A program made the translations under genes and the position numbers. A stretch of 64,000 bases of DNA from Cystobacter fuscus DSM 2262 (GTDB taxonomy: Bacteria > Myxococcota > Myxococcia > Myxococcales > Myxococcaceae). Positions 47,544-55,979 of this stretch are shown piece by piece (the first letter of the stretch is position 1; the number at the start of each line of letters is the position of its first letter). The notes beneath the pieces are model-generated. The model was not told the DNA's origin and searched no databases. It worked only from the letters and a program-made list of their open reading frames with translations. Where the stretch lies: the NCBI RefSeq assembly GCF_000335475.2, contig NZ_ANAH02000001.1:952132-1016131 (forward strand), written 5' to 3'.

Positions 47544-49037
47544 ATGCATCTGGTTCGAATGAGATGGCTGGCGGCGGCATCGGTGCTGTGTGGATGCAGC
47601 GCCGGGATCATGGAACCCGAGTGGGAGGCACCGGCGTCGCGAAGCCAGGCCCTGGTTCCCACCGAGCAATTCCGGGACACCTTCAACGGTGCCAACAACG
47701 CCAACGGCACGGGGCTCAACGACAACCTGGCGGGCAGGCAGTCCGGCTCGCTCGCTCCGGCGACCTATACGCGCCTGTCGGGCTTGTGGTACCCCGCGCC
47801 CGCGCCCAGTCTCTGGGTGGCCCAGGTCAACCACGTCTGGAGCCCGGATACGCTGTCCTTCCATTCGTCCACCTCGGCGCTGCGTATGGACAAGCCCTTC
47901 TCGCGTGATGCCTCGGGGGCCTTCCGTCTCTCCTTCGTCGCCGAGCCCGTGGTCTCCGACGCTCGCGACGGCGGCAACTGGGTGTCCGTCATGCTCGGCG
48001 GCACCGCGTCCTCGAGCGGCTACGTCAGCGGCGCGGACATCGACTTCGGCTTCCTCATCCGCTCCAACGGTGGGCTGGGCATCTTCGACAATGGCCAATC
48101 CATGACGGTGACTCCGGGGAGCGTCCCCGCGGCGGACAAGTACTCGGTGAGCCTCGCCGTGCGAGATGGACAGGTGCTTGGCACCATCAACGGAGTGTCC
48201 TTCTCCGCCCGGCTGAGCGGTCCGGTCGCGCTTCCCTCCTCGGCGTACCTGTACCTGGGGGCGTACCTGGAGAACGAACAGGTGTCCCGCTTCGATGACG
48301 TGGCGGTTTCCCCGGTGGTGAACCACCTGAAGCACTATGGCTACTATTGGGCGCAGTCCGGGAGTTACGGCCCCCACCTGGATGAGGTGACGGCCCATAC
48401 CAACCTCAACTTCGTTCAGCACCCCGAGGACCTCGCCGCTTGCGCCGCGCGCGGAGTGAAGTGCCTGCTGGAGACTCGCTGGCAGTTCTTCAACGGCTCG
48501 ACGCTACGCCCGGATTACGCACAGGCCTGGAACCAGCTCGTCACTCAAATCACCCCGTATCTGGGGAGTGTGGGGGGGTTCTACGTCATCGATGAGCCCT
48601 ACTGGGTAGGCGTATCCGTGAGGGACCTGGAGACGTGCGTGAACACCCTCAAGGACACGTTCCCCTCCATCCCGGTGATGGTGGTGCATGCGGTGCCCTC
48701 GCTGTCGCCGTCACTCGTCACTCCCGCGCGCGCGGACTGGGTGGGCTTCGACCACTACGGCCCTCTGTCCGAGGTGGTGGGCCATCTCAACACGCTGCGT
48801 GCCACCCTGACTCCCTCCCAGAAGCTCTGGCTGGTGCCACAGTCCTATCTGGTCGGCGCGTACAGCGATGACGCGGCGCTCGCCCGCGCGAACTGGGAGT
48901 ATTACGACCTCGCCCGCAGCGACCCACGCATCCACGGCCTGCTCAACTTCGGCCTGTGGACACACCAGGCGCCCTCCTCCGTTCCCAGGACGTTCGAGGC
49001 ACAGCGGGCCATTGGCAACGAGCTCCTGCGGCGGTGA
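47544..49037 (+). CDS. Secreted lipoprotein with lectin-like and TIM-barrel glycosidase-like domains
   Basis: A 497-residue predicted lipoprotein (MHLVRMRWLAAASVLCGC signal). Residues about 45-250 resemble a concanavalin-like sandwich (FRDTFNGANNANGTGLNDN opening, DKYSVSLAVRDGQVLGTING). The C-terminal half looks like a TIM-barrel hydrolase: HYGYYWAQSGSYG, VKCLLETRWQFFNG, GGFYVIDEPYWVG with an Asp-Glu pair on a strand end, VMVVHAVPS, WVGFDHYGPLS and LWLVPQSYL. A glycosidase role is likely but I cannot assign a family. It follows the cellulase by 100 bp on the same strand and may share its transcript. ATG at 47544 (GGAGAG upstream) is preferred; 47514 is also possible. Confidence 0.82.
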   Translation: MHLVRMRWLAAASVLCGCSAGIMEPEWEAPASRSQALVPTEQFRDTFNGANNANGTGLNDNLAGRQSGSLAPATYTRLSGLWYPAPAPSLWVAQVNHVWSPDTLSFHSSTSALRMDKPFSRDASGAFRLSFVAEPVVSDARDGGNWVSVMLGGTASSSGYVSGADIDFGFLIRSNGGLGIFDNGQSMTVTPGSVPAADKYSVSLAVRDGQVLGTINGVSFSARLSGPVALPSSAYLYLGAYLENEQVSRFDDVAVSPVVNHLKHYGYYWAQSGSYGPHLDEVTAHTNLNFVQHPEDLAACAARGVKCLLETRWQFFNGSTLRPDYAQAWNQLVTQITPYLGSVGGFYVIDEPYWVGVSVRDLETCVNTLKDTFPSIPVMVVHAVPSLSPSLVTPARADWVGFDHYGPLSEVVGHLNTLRATLTPSQKLWLVPQSYLVGAYSDDAALARANWEYYDLARSDPRIHGLLNFGLWTHQAPSSVPRTFEAQRAIGNELLRR

Positions 49038-49047
49038 TCCGCCCTGC

Positions 49048-51498
49048 TCACGCGGCCTCGTCGCTCCGAAGGGGCTCGGTCCGGAGGTCGCGCAGCACGG
49101 TGAGGACAGGCCGCGATTGTGCCAGCGAAGGGGCAAAGAGGGAGGGCTGCCCGGGATCGGCGAACACCGTCGCGAAGTCCTCGGGGGTCAGCGCTCGCAC
49201 GAGCCGCGCCGCGAACGTCTCGCGCAGCAGCCGGGCATAGAACTCGCCATCGTAATCCCGAGGCTCACTCACGGCGCCGTCCTCGGCTCCGGGACTCCGG
49301 GCGCTGCCGTCATCGTCCGTCTCCGGGTCGGGCAGCAGGCCCGCACGTCCTCCCACGGCGCGATAGATCCGGACCCGCTCGCCAACAGTCCAGTGGCTTC
49401 TCCCGCTCGCGAGCATGGCCTCGTAGGGCAGCTCTCGCCGGCGCCCGCGCGTGGCCAGGTACTGCTCGGGCGTCTTCGTCAGCCGGACCTGGGCCGACAC
49501 CTCGAAGGTGCGGACCTCTCTCCGGCGCAGCGCCATCACCGTCGCGACGTAGGCCTCTCTCAGTCCCGGAATGTCACCCGCCAGGAGACAGCCCAGGGCC
49601 AGGCGCAGAAAGCTCTCGCCGAAGGGCTCTGCCCGGCTGGAGCGAAACGCCACCCCGCGCAGGACGAGGGGCCCCGCGTAGGGCTGGAGCACGTAGTTCT
49701 TCGGCTCGTGCGAAAGCATCGCGGCATAGCGTCCGTCGAACTCGAGCTGCACCTTGGGCGGGAGCAGGGCCGCGACCTCGGAGACCACCCGACGCTCGTC
49801 GGCCTCGCTCCAGTCCTCTGGCACGGCGAAGTACACCCCATCCGTGTCGGCCTCCAGCAGCATGACGCCGCGCCGTGCCAGCTCGTTGCACAGCAGCTCC
49901 AGCACCTCGCGCCCGCGCCGTGTCACCTCGTTGGCGGCGTGGACATCCGAGAAGCGGGTGAGGCTTCCCGCCCCCAGATAGCCGTAGGCCGAGTTGACGA
50001 CGATCTTCATGGCCGCGGAGATTGCCTCCTGACCGTGTCGCTCCGGTGAGCCGGGCGCCCCGGCACGCGCCCGTGCCTTGGCCGCCAGCCGCTGCTCCAC
50101 CAACCGGTCGACCAGCGCGAGCAGGACGCCGAGCCGATCACGCCGGGGGCCGATCCGGTACTCGCGCATCAGTGAGGGATACAGGCTGGCGACGTCCGCC
50201 TTCACGACGTGCCGTGCCACCCCCGTGGCGAACAGGTGGAGCCCCGCGCCGCTGTGGGGCGTGCCGTCACCAGGCTCATGGGCGGGCAGCGCGGCCCCCG
50301 CTCGGAGGTAGGCGCGCACCAGCAGCGGATCGATCACCCCGGTGGCGGGACCCGCGTCCGCGAGGCGCTCGTAGCGGCGTGGTGCCATGCGGGCGAGCGC
50401 GAAGGCGGCCCCCCCCAGCATGCGCGCGACGCCCGCGGCCTCCGTCACGTCGTCGCGGGCGTACCGCCGCACGCGTTCGGGGGCATGGCGGAAGAACTCG
50501 TGCACCCGGGCCCCCGGGATGTACTCCCGCTCCGGGCCCGCGAGTCCGAGGTGGCGTGCGACGGCCTTGAGCCCATGGCCCGGCAGATCCCGGGCCGAGA
50601 AGTCGTGCCGCAGGACGGCATCCAGCGTGTCGATCAGTTCGCGCCCGGGCACCGTGTGCCGTACGCGACGCGCCGCTTCGCTGGAGTTCCCCCGAGTACC
50701 ACGTCCGAAGGAAGCACCTCGGGCCGCGGGGCGCTGCCGAAGACCTGGAGCTCCAGCACGCCCGAGCGCCAGCGGTACGCCGAGCACCCGCGCCCGGTGG
50801 GCGAGGAAGGGCAGGTCGAAGCCGTGCAGGTTGTGGTTCTCGATCACATCGGGATCGCAGACCTGGACCCGCTCGACCAGCCGGCGGAGGAGGTCTGCCT
50901 CGGCATCGTCACCCTCACCGTGGATCTCGAGTACCTCCGTTCTGCCCTCGGGGTCTCGCAGGGCCACGAGGAAGATGCGATCACGGCTGGGATCGAGCCC
51001 GGTGGTCTCGAGATCGAACTGCAGACGGCGCAGATCGTCGAAGTCGAGCTCACGAAAGTACGTGCGCCCCGAGGCGATGAGGTACTGCTCCTCGGGAGGC
51101 AGCACGAGCGCCGTCTCCGCGCCCAGCTCTCGTAGGTGCCCGAGCGGGCGGCCGAGACGCCGGGAGGCGCCATGGAGCACGGCTGAATTCAGGGCTCGCC
51201 CATCGTCCGCACGGAGCAGGTAGCGCAGCGCGCCCGGTCCCTCGAGCTCCCGCCACGTCACCCGGTTGGGCGCGGGTCCCTCGCGTTCGGGAAGAAGCCT
51301 CGCACCGAGGTGCGCCACGTCATCCAGGGAGGAGAGCAGCAGCCAGGGGCGGAAGCGCAGGTCCTCCCGCACCAGCTCGCCACGCCTGGGGAGCCGGCGC
51401 CAGACGAACGCGCGGCCGTCAGGCTCCGCCCAGACCGAGACGATACCTGGTGTCGAGTCCCAGCCCCAGAGCCATTCGTCCTCCCGTGAAGTGGTCAT
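49048..51498 (-). CDS. Family B DNA polymerase
   Basis: An 816-residue family B polymerase with all key motifs: exonuclease ExoI LQFDLETTGLDP, ExoII VIENHNLHGFDLPFL and ExoIII YARDDVTEA; polymerase motif A VKADVASLYPSLM, motif B KIVVNSAYGYLGAG and motif C LLEADTDGVYF. It is therefore expected to be an active DNA polymerase with 3'-5' proofreading, similar to bacterial Pol II or archaeal-type enzymes, probably for repair synthesis. ATG at 51498 is chosen because the region before it is not protein-like; no strong ribosome site is visible. It converges with the glycosidase-like gene with a 10-bp gap and is divergent from the MarR regulator. Confidence 0.95.
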   Translation of the reverse strand: MTTSREDEWLWGWDSTPGIVSVWAEPDGRAFVWRRLPRRGELVREDLRFRPWLLLSSLDDVAHLGARLLPEREGPAPNRVTWRELEGPGALRYLLRADDGRALNSAVLHGASRRLGRPLGHLRELGAETALVLPPEEQYLIASGRTYFRELDFDDLRRLQFDLETTGLDPSRDRIFLVALRDPEGRTEVLEIHGEGDDAEADLLRRLVERVQVCDPDVIENHNLHGFDLPFLAHRARVLGVPLALGRAGAPGLRQRPAARGASFGRGTRGNSSEAARRVRHTVPGRELIDTLDAVLRHDFSARDLPGHGLKAVARHLGLAGPEREYIPGARVHEFFRHAPERVRRYARDDVTEAAGVARMLGGAAFALARMAPRRYERLADAGPATGVIDPLLVRAYLRAGAALPAHEPGDGTPHSGAGLHLFATGVARHVVKADVASLYPSLMREYRIGPRRDRLGVLLALVDRLVEQRLAAKARARAGAPGSPERHGQEAISAAMKIVVNSAYGYLGAGSLTRFSDVHAANEVTRRGREVLELLCNELARRGVMLLEADTDGVYFAVPEDWSEADERRVVSEVAALLPPKVQLEFDGRYAAMLSHEPKNYVLQPYAGPLVLRGVAFRSSRAEPFGESFLRLALGCLLAGDIPGLREAYVATVMALRRREVRTFEVSAQVRLTKTPEQYLATRGRRRELPYEAMLASGRSHWTVGERVRIYRAVGGRAGLLPDPETDDDGSARSPGAEDGAVSEPRDYDGEFYARLLRETFAARLVRALTPEDFATVFADPGQPSLFAPSLAQSRPVLTVLRDLRTEPLRSDEAA

Positions 51499-51602
51499 CG
51501 TGATGGCTTCAGTGGCGCGTGAAAGCGGGGCGCGTGGAGCGACGCTCCCACATCCCTGACGGCGAAGGAAGGCTCCTGCGCCAGCCCAGGCTCCCCGCCC
51601 AA

Positions 51603-51640
51603 TTGACAACCCATTGTCATATGGACAATAACCTGTCCAT
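51603..51640. promoter_or_regulatory. Array of inverted half-sites at the MarR promoter
   Basis: Three overlapping inverted repeats lie in 38 bp: TGACAA with TTGTCA (51604-51609, 51614-51619), ATTGTC with GACAAT (51613-51618, 51624-51629) and ATGGACA with TGTCCAT (51621-51627, 51634-51640). A TTGACA -35-like box is at 51603-51608. The layout fits cooperative binding by the adjacent MarR protein, which would repress its own operon. Confidence 0.65.
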
Positions 51641-52103
51641 GGTAAAGCTGACCGAGGGGGGAGAGGCGTTCACGGAGCTGGTGCTCGAGGTCTTCCGACT
51701 CAATGGCCTCGCGCTCGCGGCGGGGGATCGCTTGACCGAGCCCATGGGGCTCAGCAGCGCCCGGTGGCAGGTGCTGGGGGTGGTGGAGCACGCTCCGGCG
51801 CCCGTCGCCAATGTCGCTCGAATCATGGGGCTGAGCCGCCAGGGCGTGCAGCAGACCGCCGATGCCCTCGAGAGAGATGGCTTCATCGAGTACCTCGAGA
51901 ATCCCCACCACCGCCGCGCGAAGCTCATCTCGATGACGACCAAGGGTCATGAGGCACTGCGGCGCGTCGAGGGACTCCATGCGCTCTGGGCGAACCAGCT
52001 CGGCGCCGGGATGAACCCGCGGCAGCTCCGCGCTGTCGTGAACGGCTTGAAGCAAGCGCGGCAGCTCCTCGAGACGGACGCATCCGCCTCGGACGAGGCA
52101 TGA
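51621..52103 (+). CDS. MarR-family transcriptional regulator
   Basis: A 160-residue winged-helix regulator. The DNA-binding core runs LSSARWQVLGVVEHAP, VANVARIMGLSRQGVQQTADALERDGFIEYLENPHHRRAKLISMT, the standard MarR recognition helix and beta-wing. N- and C-terminal helices form the dimer. Two start codons are possible, 51621 and 51639; neither has a good ribosome site and both lie inside the operator array, so the message may be leader-poor. The stop overlaps the VOC gene start (ATGA), so the pair is co-translated and likely controlled by a small-molecule ligand. Confidence 0.92.
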   Translation: MDNNLSMVKLTEGGEAFTELVLEVFRLNGLALAAGDRLTEPMGLSSARWQVLGVVEHAPAPVANVARIMGLSRQGVQQTADALERDGFIEYLENPHHRRAKLISMTTKGHEALRRVEGLHALWANQLGAGMNPRQLRAVVNGLKQARQLLETDASASDEA

Positions 52104-52834
52104 GCACACCCCAGGAGACACGCGTGACCTACACGATGACGATTCCGGTGCTTCCCTGTGTTTCCCTCGACGAGTCGCTGGAGTTCTACCGGCGCCTCGG
52201 GTTCCAGCAGACCTACCGGCAGACCACGCCGAATCCGTATGCAGTCGTCGAGCACGATGGGGCTCAACTTCACTTCGCTGGCGTGAAGGGGCTGAAGCCA
52301 TCGGAGGCGTACACCACGTGCCTGGTGATCGTTCCGGAGGTCGAGCGGCTGCATCAGGTCTTCGCCGAGGCGCTCCGCGCTGTCTTCGGCAAGCTGCCGG
52401 TCTCGGGGTTCCCGCGCATCTCGCGCATGAGGAAGGGACAGAGTCGTTTCACCGTGGTCGATCCCTCTGGCAACTCCGTCATCTTCATCCGGCGGGAAGC
52501 GCCAGACGACTACGACGAGGGCCAGAAGCCACACTCCTCATCACGTCTCGGCAAGGCACTGCGCGCCGCGGCGCGGCTGCGTGACTTCAAAGGAGACGAT
52601 CTCGCCGCCGCGAAGGTCCTCGATGTGGCGCTCGCTCGAAAGGAGCCGGCTCTACCCATTGAACGCGCGCGGGCGCTCGCCGCCCGGGCCGAGTTGGCCA
52701 TCGCACTCGGGGACGAGGCATGCGCCCGGACCGCGAGGGAGGAGCTTCAGCGGCTCTCGCTCTCCGATGAGGAGCGCGAGCAATTCCGCGAGGAGCTCGA
52801 AGCAGCAGACACCCTGGCGCGAACGCAGCGTTGA
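52100..52834 (+). CDS. VOC-superfamily (glyoxalase/bleomycin-resistance-like) protein
   Basis: A 244-residue protein. Residues 12-130 form a single vicinal-oxygen-chelate module: IPVLPCVSLDESLEFYRRLGF, YAVVEHDGAQLHF and FTVVDPSGNSVIFIRRE, the metal- or ligand-binding strand pattern. Residues 150-244 are helical, with TPR-like character, an uncommon extension for this family. The start overlaps the MarR stop by 4 bp. Such MarR/VOC pairs often protect against an electrophile or antibiotic; the substrate is unknown. Confidence 0.85.
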   Translation: MSTPQETRVTYTMTIPVLPCVSLDESLEFYRRLGFQQTYRQTTPNPYAVVEHDGAQLHFAGVKGLKPSEAYTTCLVIVPEVERLHQVFAEALRAVFGKLPVSGFPRISRMRKGQSRFTVVDPSGNSVIFIRREAPDDYDEGQKPHSSSRLGKALRAAARLRDFKGDDLAAAKVLDVALARKEPALPIERARALAARAELAIALGDEACARTAREELQRLSLSDEEREQFREELEAADTLARTQR

Positions 52835-52889
52835 CCGTCCGCTTCACTGGGTGGACGGACACTTCCCGCAGCCGGCGTGAGGAAGCGGA

Positions 52890-54124
52890 GCGAGCTGCCT
52901 GGCGCTAGGCACTTTCCACCGCGACCTCAAGCCCTCCAACCTCTTCCTGCGCCATGGCCGCCCCGAGGACGTGGTGCTGCTGGACTTTGGATTGGCCCGT
53001 CATGCCAATCCCACCCTGGTGGGGGTGACGAGCCACAACGCCGTGGTGGGGACTCCCGGCTACATGGCGCCGGAGCAAGCCTCCAGCGCGCCCCACCTCA
53101 CCCCCAGCGCCGACATCTTCTCGCTGGGGTGCGTGCTCTACGAGTGCCTCACCCGCCGACCCCCCTTCGCCGCGCCCCACTTCACCGCCGTGCTGGCCAA
53201 GATTCTCATGGCCGAGCCCCCGCGCCTCCACACCCTGTGCCCCAGGCTGCCTCCCGGCCTGCAGGTGCTCGTGGACCGCATGCTTCACAAGGACAGAATG
53301 CCGACGCGCAGGAGGTGAACGAGATCCAGAAGTTCACCCTGAGCGAAGCGCTGCGCACCGCCCTTTCCCCGTATGGGGGACGGGTGGAGCTGCTGGTGGA
53401 CGGCTCGACAGGCGTATACCTGCTGCACGGCGAGCAGCTCGGGACCGACGAGTCCCGTCCGCTGTTGGGCAAGCCCACGCCCTGTGTGGGCCGCGCCCAG
53501 GAGCTGGCCCTCCTCGACTTCACCTTCACCTCCAGCATCGAGGAGCCCGGCGCCCGCGCCCTCCTGGTGACGGCGCCTCCAGGCACGGGCAAGTCCCGGC
53601 TGAGGCACGAGTTCCTGCGCCGCATCGAGCGCAAGGCGCCCGAGACCCTGGTGCTGCTCGGACGCGGCGACCCCATGAGCGTCGGCGCCACCACCAACCT
53701 GATGGGACAGGCGCTGCGGCGCCTGTGTGGCACCTCGGAGGCGTCCAACCTGGAGGTGCGCCGCCAGCGGCTGTACCAGCGCGTGTCGCGGCACGTGCAC
53801 CCCTCCGAGGCCCAGGAGAACGCCGATTTCCTCGGAGAGCTGTGCGCCATTCCCTTCCCCGAGAAGCAAAGCCCCCGGTTGCGCGCGGCCCGGCAGGATC
53901 CTCGGCTGGTGACCATGTACCTGGCACAGGCGGAAGCCTATCTGGCCCAGGACGACGTCGGCGCGGGAGAGTCCGCCCTGCGCCAGGCCATCCGGTGTGT
54001 GTACACGCGCGCCTCCGACATCCCCGACCCCACCGCGCGAGAGCGCTTCCTGCATCAGGTGCCCGAGAACGCCCGCGCCCTCGAGCTGGCCCGTCAGCGC
54101 TGGGGCGACTCCGAACCAGGCTGA
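52890..54124 (+). pseudogene. Decayed paralogue of the kinase/cyclase-like/AAA/TPR gene
   Basis: Fragments colinear with the 31086-35114 protein are present in two frames. The first (about 52890-53300) covers the kinase C-lobe from FHRDLKPSNLFLRHG through DFGLARHANPTL and GTPGYMAPEQASS; the N-lobe with its ATP loop and lysine is missing. A frame change near 53300 leads to the cyclase-like piece (SPYGGRVELLVDGS), which skips about 120 residues to GVYLLHGEQLGTDES and the AAA module with Walker A APPGTGKSRL. After AARQDPRL the sequence jumps about 680 residues to the final TPR and C-terminus (ASDIPDPTARERFLHQVPEN). Loss of the N-lobe plus frameshift and two large deletions indicate an inactive relic. 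Confidence 0.85.
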
Positions 54125-54216
54125 GCGTCACTCCCAGCAGGCGTATCCGGCGCACCCGGTGATGGGTTGTCCGCGCCGCGCCGTTCTACCTGGATCAAGC
54201 TCTTTCTCTCCATCTC

Positions 54217-54232
54217 GAGAAGGCACCTTCTC
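54217..54232 (+). terminator. Possible weak terminator or operator after the kinase relic
   Basis: GAGAAGG and CCTTCTC form a perfect inverted repeat with a 2-base centre, followed by TTTATT. It lies 92 bp after the pseudogene end and 45 bp before the LysR start, so a regulatory role is equally possible. Confidence 0.35.
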
Positions 54233-54260
54233 TTTATTGGAAATAGTGGCTCATGAATTC

Positions 54261-54277
54261 GCACCATACGTTGGTGC
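54261..54277. promoter_or_regulatory. Inverted repeat abutting the LysR start codon
   Basis: GCACCA and TGGTGC are separated by 5 bp and end at the base before the ATG. Position overlaps the ribosome binding region and suggests autoregulation by the LysR protein. Confidence 0.4.
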
Positions 54278-55222
54278 ATGGAACAAACTCGCACGAGGAA
54301 CATACGGAGCCTTCAGTGGGATGATCTCAAGATATTTCTCGCCATCTCGCGAGAGGGCTCCCTGATCGCGGCGGCGCGGGTCATGGGGCTGACGCAACCC
54401 ACGATGGGCCGCCGCCTCCAGTCGCTGGAGAAGCTCGTGGGCTGCAAGTTGTTGAGGCGGACCTCCATCGGTTACATCCTGACGGAGGAGGGCATGGCGG
54501 TGTTGTCCCATGCCGAGCGCATGGAAGAGGAGGCCCTGGCCTTCGAGCGCCAGCTCGCCGCGCATGACGGTGAAGTCAATGGGACGCTGCGCGTCTCCGC
54601 CTTGGATTGGCTCGCCAGCCATGTCCTGGCGCCCGTCATCGCCCGGCTCCAGCAGCGGCATTCACGCATGGTGGTGGAACTCAGTACGGAGCCCCGTCTA
54701 TTGAGTCTCGACCGGCGGGAAACCGACCTTGTCTTCTGTTTCAACCGTTTCGAGGAAGCCTATGTGGTGCAGAGGCGGCTCACACTCGCTCACTACGGGG
54801 TCTATGCCTCGCGCGCCTACCTGGAGCAGCGAGGGGAGCCGCATCCGTCCACGGGTGGCGCGGGCCATGGTTTGATTACCATGGACGCAGCGCTCAGCCA
54901 CCAGGCGGACGTCGTCTGGCTCACGGAGCGGCTGCCCAAGGCACGTATCATGGGGTGTAGTAGCAGCCGCCACGTGCAGGCGCGGATGTGCGCCGAGGGA
55001 GGAGGACTCGCGGTGCTGCCCCTTCAGGTGGCGGAGTCCACTCCCGGCCTGGAGCAGGTGGATCTCGGCGAGCCACCTCCCGACCGGGATATCTGGCTGG
55101 GCTACCATCGGGACTTTCAACACCATCCCCGGCTGCGGGTGCTGCTCGACGCCGTCGAAGCCGCCCTCTCGTTCGAGCTTCCCAAGAGCATGAATAGGGC
55201 TTTTCCGACCCGGGCGTCGTGA
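54278..55222 (+). CDS. LysR-family transcriptional regulator
   Basis: A 314-residue LysR-type regulator. The N-terminal HTH (WDDLKIFLAISREGSLIAAARVMGLTQPTMGRRLQSLEKLVG) is complete, with the usual linker helix and a substrate-binding domain (LRVSALDWLASHVLAPVIARL and later segments). The HTH variant with an MGRRLQSLE recognition helix resembles the group that controls oxidoreductases or transporters in proteobacteria. An inverted repeat abuts the ATG. It may regulate itself and the AhpD-like gene 117 bp downstream on the same strand. No strong ribosome site is visible, and the inducer is unknown. Confidence 0.93.
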   Translation: MEQTRTRNIRSLQWDDLKIFLAISREGSLIAAARVMGLTQPTMGRRLQSLEKLVGCKLLRRTSIGYILTEEGMAVLSHAERMEEEALAFERQLAAHDGEVNGTLRVSALDWLASHVLAPVIARLQQRHSRMVVELSTEPRLLSLDRRETDLVFCFNRFEEAYVVQRRLTLAHYGVYASRAYLEQRGEPHPSTGGAGHGLITMDAALSHQADVVWLTERLPKARIMGCSSSRHVQARMCAEGGGLAVLPLQVAESTPGLEQVDLGEPPPDRDIWLGYHRDFQHHPRLRVLLDAVEAALSFELPKSMNRAFPTRAS

Positions 55223-55338
55223 CCCCCGGGGGAGAACCCGCGCGCGGCTGTAATGCAGGCCGGGCTGGACACCTTTCTGGGTGTCGCGGCGAAAACCCGG
55301 CCACTTCCGGCCGCTCCCACCGCACGCTGGAGAACACC

Positions 55339-55887
55339 ATGTCCCGCATGTCCGCCCCCACTCCTGACTCCGCCCCCTCCGCCACCCAGTCCCTGCTTCA
55401 GTCCCTCCAACGCAAGCTCGGCCGCGTGCCCAACCTCTACGCCACCATCGGCCACTCGCCTGGTGCGCTGCAGTCCATGCTCGCCTGGGAAGAGGCGCTG
55501 TCGCGGAGCCACACACTCTCCCGGCGCGAGCGGGAGCAGCTCAGCCTGCACGTCTCGGAGCTCAATGGCTGCGGCTACTGCATCTCGGCCCACTCGGCCA
55601 TCGGCAAGTCGCTCGGATTGAGCGAGCAGGACATCGAGGCGGCACGCGTGGGCGCCGGCGCCAACGCGCGCGAGAATGCACTCCTGGCCCTGGCGCGCCG
55701 CGTGGTGCGCACCGGCGGCCACGGCGCGGGAGGCGAGCTGGCCCGCGCGCGCGAGGCGGGCCTCACCGACGCCGAGGTGGTGGACGTCATCGCCGTCGTC
55801 ACCCTCAGGAGCTTCACCAACGCCGTGGCCGTCGTCGCTCAGACCGAGCTCGACTGGCCCAGGGCCCCCGCCCTTCCGGAGGCTTGA
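55339..55887 (+). CDS. AhpD/carboxymuconolactone-decarboxylase-like peroxidase-related protein
   Basis: A 182-residue all-helical AhpD-like protein. The active site C-x2-C-x3-H is present in ELNGCGYCISAHSAIGKSLGL, which fits thiol-dependent peroxidase or reductase chemistry. Flanking helices (GHSPGALQSMLAWEEAL, ENALLALARRVVRTGG, DAEVVDVIAVVTLRSFTNAVA) match the family. The ATG at 55339 follows GGAGA, removing 40 upstream codons. It probably responds to oxidative or electrophile stress under the upstream LysR regulator, by analogy. Confidence 0.92.
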   Translation: MSRMSAPTPDSAPSATQSLLQSLQRKLGRVPNLYATIGHSPGALQSMLAWEEALSRSHTLSRREREQLSLHVSELNGCGYCISAHSAIGKSLGLSEQDIEAARVGAGANARENALLALARRVVRTGGHGAGGELARAREAGLTDAEVVDVIAVVTLRSFTNAVAVVAQTELDWPRAPALPEA

Positions 55888-55979
55888 GTCCCACCGGGCG
55901 CGTTGCACCGGGCCCACATGCTTTTTCAGGTATTCCAGTAATATCCTGGTTTAGACTGTCCCGCCAGGAGGGAAGTGGA

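Noticed and set aside
49048..51498. Phage- or plasmid-borne polymerase marking a mobile element
   Set aside because: No integrase, terminal repeat, phage gene or replication partner is nearby. All polymerase motifs are intact and the gene looks like a chromosomal repair enzyme.
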